Shown here: one piece after another, positions 60,813 to 64,000 of the stretch
Position numbering within the stretch: the stretch's first letter is position 1
How the letters are laid out: every line of letters begins with the position of its first letter
NCBI RefSeq assembly: GCF_000266945.1
Contig: NC_018025.1
Coordinates: forward strand, 4,964,001-5,028,000
Direction of reading: 5' to 3'
DNA from: Desulfomonile tiedjei DSM 6799
GTDB taxonomy: Bacteria; Desulfobacterota; Desulfomonilia; Desulfomonilales; Desulfomonilaceae
Length of the DNA: 64,000 nt
Notes under the pieces: generated by a model
Database searches by the model: none
What the model was told of the DNA's origin: nothing
Seen by the model: only the letters and a program-made list of their open reading frames with translations
Program-made: the position numbers and the translations under genes

Positions 60813-61565
60813 CTACCAGGCGTTGAACAGAATATGTATTCCCACGAGGGAAAGACCATAAATAAAGATCTCTTTCAGCGTCTGGTCGGGCACTTTGTGC
60901 GCTATGCGGGGGCCAATCTGGCCTCCTATCAGGGCTCCTGTCAATCCGAAAACGGCAACATGGGGAGAAAATACCCCTCCAGCAGAAACGTGCAAAATAA
61001 AAGCAAAAATAGCATTGAGGCTCATTACCACGAGACATGTTCCGATAGCTGCATCCATCCGCATCTGCAACCGATTCCGCAAAACCGGCACCAGAAAGTC
61101 GCCGACCCCGACGGAAAGCAGGCCTGTCACAACTGAAAAGGCCGGTGGTGCCCACAAGTGCGGAAACGCATCCCTTGGTGACACATGCTCGCGAGGTCTA
61201 AACCTGTAATCCTCCCTTGCAGCGACGAATACGAGTCCGATGACCAGGCAGGCAGTTCCGACGAGAAAAACAAGCGCTTGCGTGTCGATCATTTTTTGAA
61301 GCCACACTCCAAGAGCAACTCCCGGGAGCGCTGCGGCTGCCAGTATAAGAGCTAATTTCAGATTGGTCCTTTTCTGGCGAACAGCGGTGATTCCGCCTGA
61401 TGCCATGCCCCCGATCTGGATAGCAAGAGAAGTGAGTATAGCCTGCGGTGGATCAAGCCCCATTACGAAAACCAGGAAAGGCACCCAGAGCACACCCCCT
61501 CCCAGCCCCACCATGGTTGCCAGTGAGGCAATAAGAATACCGGCTGGAAAATTAAGCCATATCAT
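60813..61565 (-). CDS. TSUP (TauE/SafE) family membrane transporter
   Basis: A 250-aa protein with about eight hydrophobic helices. The N-terminal G-L-G-G-G-V-L-W-V-P-F-L motif and the second-half G-L-L-S-V-G-V-G-D-F-L-V-P-V-L repeat define the TSUP family, whose members export sulfite, sulfoacetate or related sulfur anions. The second half ends G-G-Q-I-G-P-R-I-A. Substrate is not known, though sulfite or another sulfur compound would suit a sulfur-metabolising anaerobe. Confidence 0.93.
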   Translation of the reverse strand: MIWLNFPAGILIASLATMVGLGGGVLWVPFLVFVMGLDPPQAILTSLAIQIGGMASGGITAVRQKRTNLKLALILAAAALPGVALGVWLQKMIDTQALVFLVGTACLVIGLVFVAAREDYRFRPREHVSPRDAFPHLWAPPAFSVVTGLLSVGVGDFLVPVLRNRLQMRMDAAIGTCLVVMSLNAIFAFILHVSAGGVFSPHVAVFGLTGALIGGQIGPRIAHKVPDQTLKEIFIYGLSLVGIHILFNAW

Positions 61566-61823
61566 GTTTCGAAGTCATTTCTGCAAAAATGATGTTCTTT
61601 TTCGGAAATCGTAAATCGGCACACCGGAAATTGCAATCTCCAAAGAAGCCCGAGACAATAAGGGTTGCTAACAACTTTTTTTTGCCTCTGTGAATCTCCG
61701 AATGCATTCAATCTCGTAAGCATGGTATATTTCCCGCCATATCGTCCGTAACGGCAGGAATAATCTATGGCTCATGCCTGAAGCGGCAGAAGACCTTTCA
61801 TTCGACGGCAGTAAGGAGCAATC
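61566..61823. other. Divergent upstream region of TSUP and cyclase genes
   Basis: 258 bp with a run of eight T at about 61676-61683. No supported frame or clear promoter was identified. Confidence 0.4.
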
Positions 61824-63989
61824 ATGACATTCTTGCGCCAAAGCATAACAATCAAGATCATGCTTCTCGTCCTGGGAAGTACGTGCATCGTACTCGCACT
61901 GGTGGTCGATCTTATGTACACCAGCTCCCGCATGTTAATTCGGGAGGAAGCTGAGATCAGCGCCAGGAACATGGTTACTGCTTTGGCGAATCAAGTAGAA
62001 CAGGAATTTCTCCTGATATCCAATACTGCGGACCAATTGGCTTCTGCACTGGAAATAGGAGCATGGAGCGAAGAAGCCTTGCTCGATCAACTGAAAACAA
62101 CGGTAAGCCGGAATGACAAAATGTACGGTTCCGCCGTCGCATTTCCTCCGTTCATGTTCAACTCGACACTGGAACGCTTTGCACCCTACTATTATCGGTC
62201 CGGGGACGAGATCGTTTTTGTACAGCTCGGCACGGAGTCTTACAACTATTTCCACAAGGATTGGTATCGCCTCCCCGCGAGGGAAAAGAAACCAGTCTGG
62301 ACCGAACCGTATTTCGATGCCGGCGGAGGCAACGTTTCCATGGCGACCTATGCCCGCCCGATTCTGCAAGATCCTACATCGCTCAAAGGTGCAGAGTTGA
62401 AGTACGTCGTTACTGCGGACATTTCTCTCGAGAATCTGAATCGACTGGTGAGCAGCAAGAAAGTCTATTCTACGGGTTTCTGCTTCGTGATCTCGAATAA
62501 CGGTACCTTCGTCACGCACCGTAATCCCGACCTGATGCTGAAAAAAACCATCTTCGATATAGCTAATCTTTACCCGGATTCTAATGCGCATAAGATAGCT
62601 CGTGCGATGATCGGGGAGCAAGAGGGATTCTACGATGTCGGGAACGGGTTGACGGGTGTGGATTCGTACATCGCGTTCAGCCGAATGGACCCTCCGGGGT
62701 GGACTCTGGCGACTATGATACCCAAGCATGAACTCTTTGCAAAAGTCGACGACATGAGGCGGGACACTTTGCTTCTGGGAGGACTGGGGGCCGTTCTTCT
62801 CATCATTGCGTCTCTTTTCGTGGCACGCTCGCTGAGCCGTCCTGTTCGTCAAATGGCTGGAGAAACTCTTAAAATAGCTGAAGGGAACCTCGACATTAAT
62901 CTATCGAACATACGTTCCCATGATGAAATAGGCCAGCTTGCTCGAGCCTTTACCCGCATGACTGAGGGTCTTAAGGAACGTGAGCGCATTAAGGACACCT
63001 TTGGGCGTTACCTGACACAGGAAGTGGTAAAGCGTCTCCTGGAATCCAAAGACGGACTCAAGCTTGGAGGGGAAATACGTGAAATCTCCATTCTCATGTC
63101 CGACCTCAGAGGTTTTACCGCACTCTCTTCGACCATGAGCCCGGAACAGATCATTCGATTCCTGAATCGCTATTTAGGGAAAATGGTGGAAATTATTCTG
63201 GATCATCGAGGGATTATCGATGAAATAATCGGTGACGGAATCCTGGCATTTTTCGGTGCACCGGAAACACTGGAAAATCATCCTGAATTGGCTGTTGCGT
63301 GTGCAATCAAAATGCAGTTGGCAATGGAAGAAATAAATGCTCAAAACGAAGCTGACGGACTTCCTCATCTTGAAATGGGCGTGGCCGTGAATACAGGCGA
63401 GGTAGTGGTCGGCAACATAGGATCCGAAAAAAGAGCCAAATATGGAGCAGTAGGAGCTCAGGTGAACTTTACCGGCAGAGTCGAATCCTTTACAGTAGGA
63501 GGCCAGGTACTGATAAGTAGCAGCACATATGAGAAGCTCTCTGACAATTTGGTTATTAGCAATGTAATAAGTGTTGCAATGAAAGGAGTCCCCGGACAGG
63601 TTCAAGTGTACGATGTCCTGGGGATAAAGGGAGCAGAAGAGGCATCTCTGCAGAAACGAAATGATTCGTTGTTATCGCTTGAGTCACCTTTGACTGCCCG
63701 AATTTTCAGTATGGATCAGAAGATTCTGGAAAGCAGCGGCAAAGAGGCCACGATCACCGACGTATCCCTCAAGTCGGTTCGCCTTGTTTCTCATGCTGAA
63801 ATCCTACAGTGGGACGATCTCAGAATCGTTCTCAAGAGCGAACCCAAGGACCTGGAGATGTACGGAAAAGCCATTTCCGTCCAACCGATAGATGGAGCCA
63901 CTGCAGCAACAATTCGTCTTACATCGGTGTCTCCCGACGGTTACAGGCTTCTTCGCCACATCTTGTCTTCCAAGTCCGAACCGGCATGA
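61824..63989 (+). CDS. Membrane nucleotide cyclase (Cache-HAMP-class III cyclase, PilZ-like tail)
   Basis: A 721-aa sensor enzyme. A membrane helix at about 10-32, a periplasmic dCache region (~35-310) and a second helix (V-L-L-I-I-A-S-L-F-V, ~318-333) lead to HAMP (R-P-V-R-Q-M ... S-H-D-E-I-G-Q-L), then a class III cyclase domain from about 420. Metal aspartates are in M-S-D-L-R-G-F-T and G-D-G. The residue usually Lys in adenylyl cyclases is Glu467 (D-E-I-I-G-D-G), and the usual Asp is Ala545 (G-A-Q-V-N). Glu is the guanylyl-cyclase choice, so ATP specificity is doubtful. A PilZ-like region (~610-715) ends the protein. The ligand sensed is unknown. Confidence 0.9.
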   Translation: MTFLRQSITIKIMLLVLGSTCIVLALVVDLMYTSSRMLIREEAEISARNMVTALANQVEQEFLLISNTADQLASALEIGAWSEEALLDQLKTTVSRNDKMYGSAVAFPPFMFNSTLERFAPYYYRSGDEIVFVQLGTESYNYFHKDWYRLPAREKKPVWTEPYFDAGGGNVSMATYARPILQDPTSLKGAELKYVVTADISLENLNRLVSSKKVYSTGFCFVISNNGTFVTHRNPDLMLKKTIFDIANLYPDSNAHKIARAMIGEQEGFYDVGNGLTGVDSYIAFSRMDPPGWTLATMIPKHELFAKVDDMRRDTLLLGGLGAVLLIIASLFVARSLSRPVRQMAGETLKIAEGNLDINLSNIRSHDEIGQLARAFTRMTEGLKERERIKDTFGRYLTQEVVKRLLESKDGLKLGGEIREISILMSDLRGFTALSSTMSPEQIIRFLNRYLGKMVEIILDHRGIIDEIIGDGILAFFGAPETLENHPELAVACAIKMQLAMEEINAQNEADGLPHLEMGVAVNTGEVVVGNIGSEKRAKYGAVGAQVNFTGRVESFTVGGQVLISSSTYEKLSDNLVISNVISVAMKGVPGQVQVYDVLGIKGAEEASLQKRNDSLLSLESPLTARIFSMDQKILESSGKEATITDVSLKSVRLVSHAEILQWDDLRIVLKSEPKDLEMYGKAISVQPIDGATAATIRLTSVSPDGYRLLRHILSSKSEPA

Positions 63990-64000
63990 GACGATCTTCC

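Noticed and set aside
61935-62852. 305-codon minus-strand frame
   Set aside because: Antisense shadow of the cyclase gene.
1-64000. CRISPR arrays, tRNA and rRNA genes, intact transposases, prophage genes
   Set aside because: Looked for on both strands by eye; no regularly spaced repeats, tRNA-like TpsiC/anticodon patterns, or transposase motifs were found. The repeats present are palindromic or MITE-like.

Overview
The window looks like chromosomal DNA of an anaerobic or microaerotolerant member of the Desulfobacterota (old Deltaproteobacteria, sulfate-reducer or Desulfomonile-like). The evidence is a full anaerobe-type oxygen defence set (rubrerythrin, 2Fe-desulfoferrodoxin, several rubredoxins, A-type flavoprotein), a DVU0298-type HEAT protein, an octaheme c-type cytochrome, and many GTG/TTG starts chosen by good ribosome binding sites. 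Genus is inference. No rRNA, tRNA, CRISPR array or intact transposase was found.

Layout. (1) 1-4630: a secreted protein made of four ~130-residue repeats (minus strand), then methylthioadenosine phosphorylase and adenine deaminase, consecutive purine-salvage steps. (2) 5315-17311: an oxygen/peroxide defence island. A PerR-like regulator with a palindrome in its promoter leads to rubrerythrin, desulfoferrodoxin and a CX4C rubredoxin. An exported thioredoxin-fold protein, an exported peroxiredoxin, an octaheme cytochrome and a 58-aa rubredoxin-like protein follow almost without gaps. Then come a DsrE-like protein, an iron-sulfur flavoprotein, rubredoxin plus A-type flavoprotein (rub-roo pair), a HEAT protein, cytochrome bd oxidase and thiol peroxidase. 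(3) 17653-22890: K+ channel, RlpA lipoprotein, and a DUF4177-CopZ-CopA copper operon. (4) 23168-24577: a solitary DNA adenine methyltransferase.

(5) 25369-49328: a ~24 kb exopolysaccharide locus, all on the plus strand, preceded by a near-consensus sigma-54 promoter. It holds a nucleotide-sugar dehydrogenase, a Wzc-type copolymerase/tyrosine kinase, a 921-aa oxidoreductase/acetyltransferase/aminotransferase fusion, an amidohydrolase, a flippase, a heparinase-like lyase, a Wzy-like polymerase, two GT4 glycosyltransferases, an aminotransferase, three paralogous GNAT/FemAB-like proteins, two deacetylase-like proteins and another GNAT protein.

(6) 49394-53193 (minus): a metal ABC transporter whose permease is fused to a DtxR/MntR-type repressor. 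(7) 53783-56587 (minus): a KaiB fragment, a complete KaiB and a PAS/sigma-54 activator. (8) 56887-64000: small ORFs, an RRM protein behind a structured leader, ribosomal protein S21, a B12-binding radical SAM enzyme, a TSUP exporter, and a Cache-HAMP nucleotide cyclase.

Spacers carry several dispersed non-coding repeats: three 187-191 bp copies of a TIR-bearing, MITE-like element, two copies of a second inverted-repeat element, a hairpin repeat present twice, and a dense array of short palindromes. The best candidates for new biology are the trifunctional sugar-biosynthesis fusion, the transporter-repressor fusion, the periplasmic peroxiredoxin/octaheme cluster, the three-paralogue acyltransferase family of the polysaccharide locus, and the structured leader of the RRM gene.
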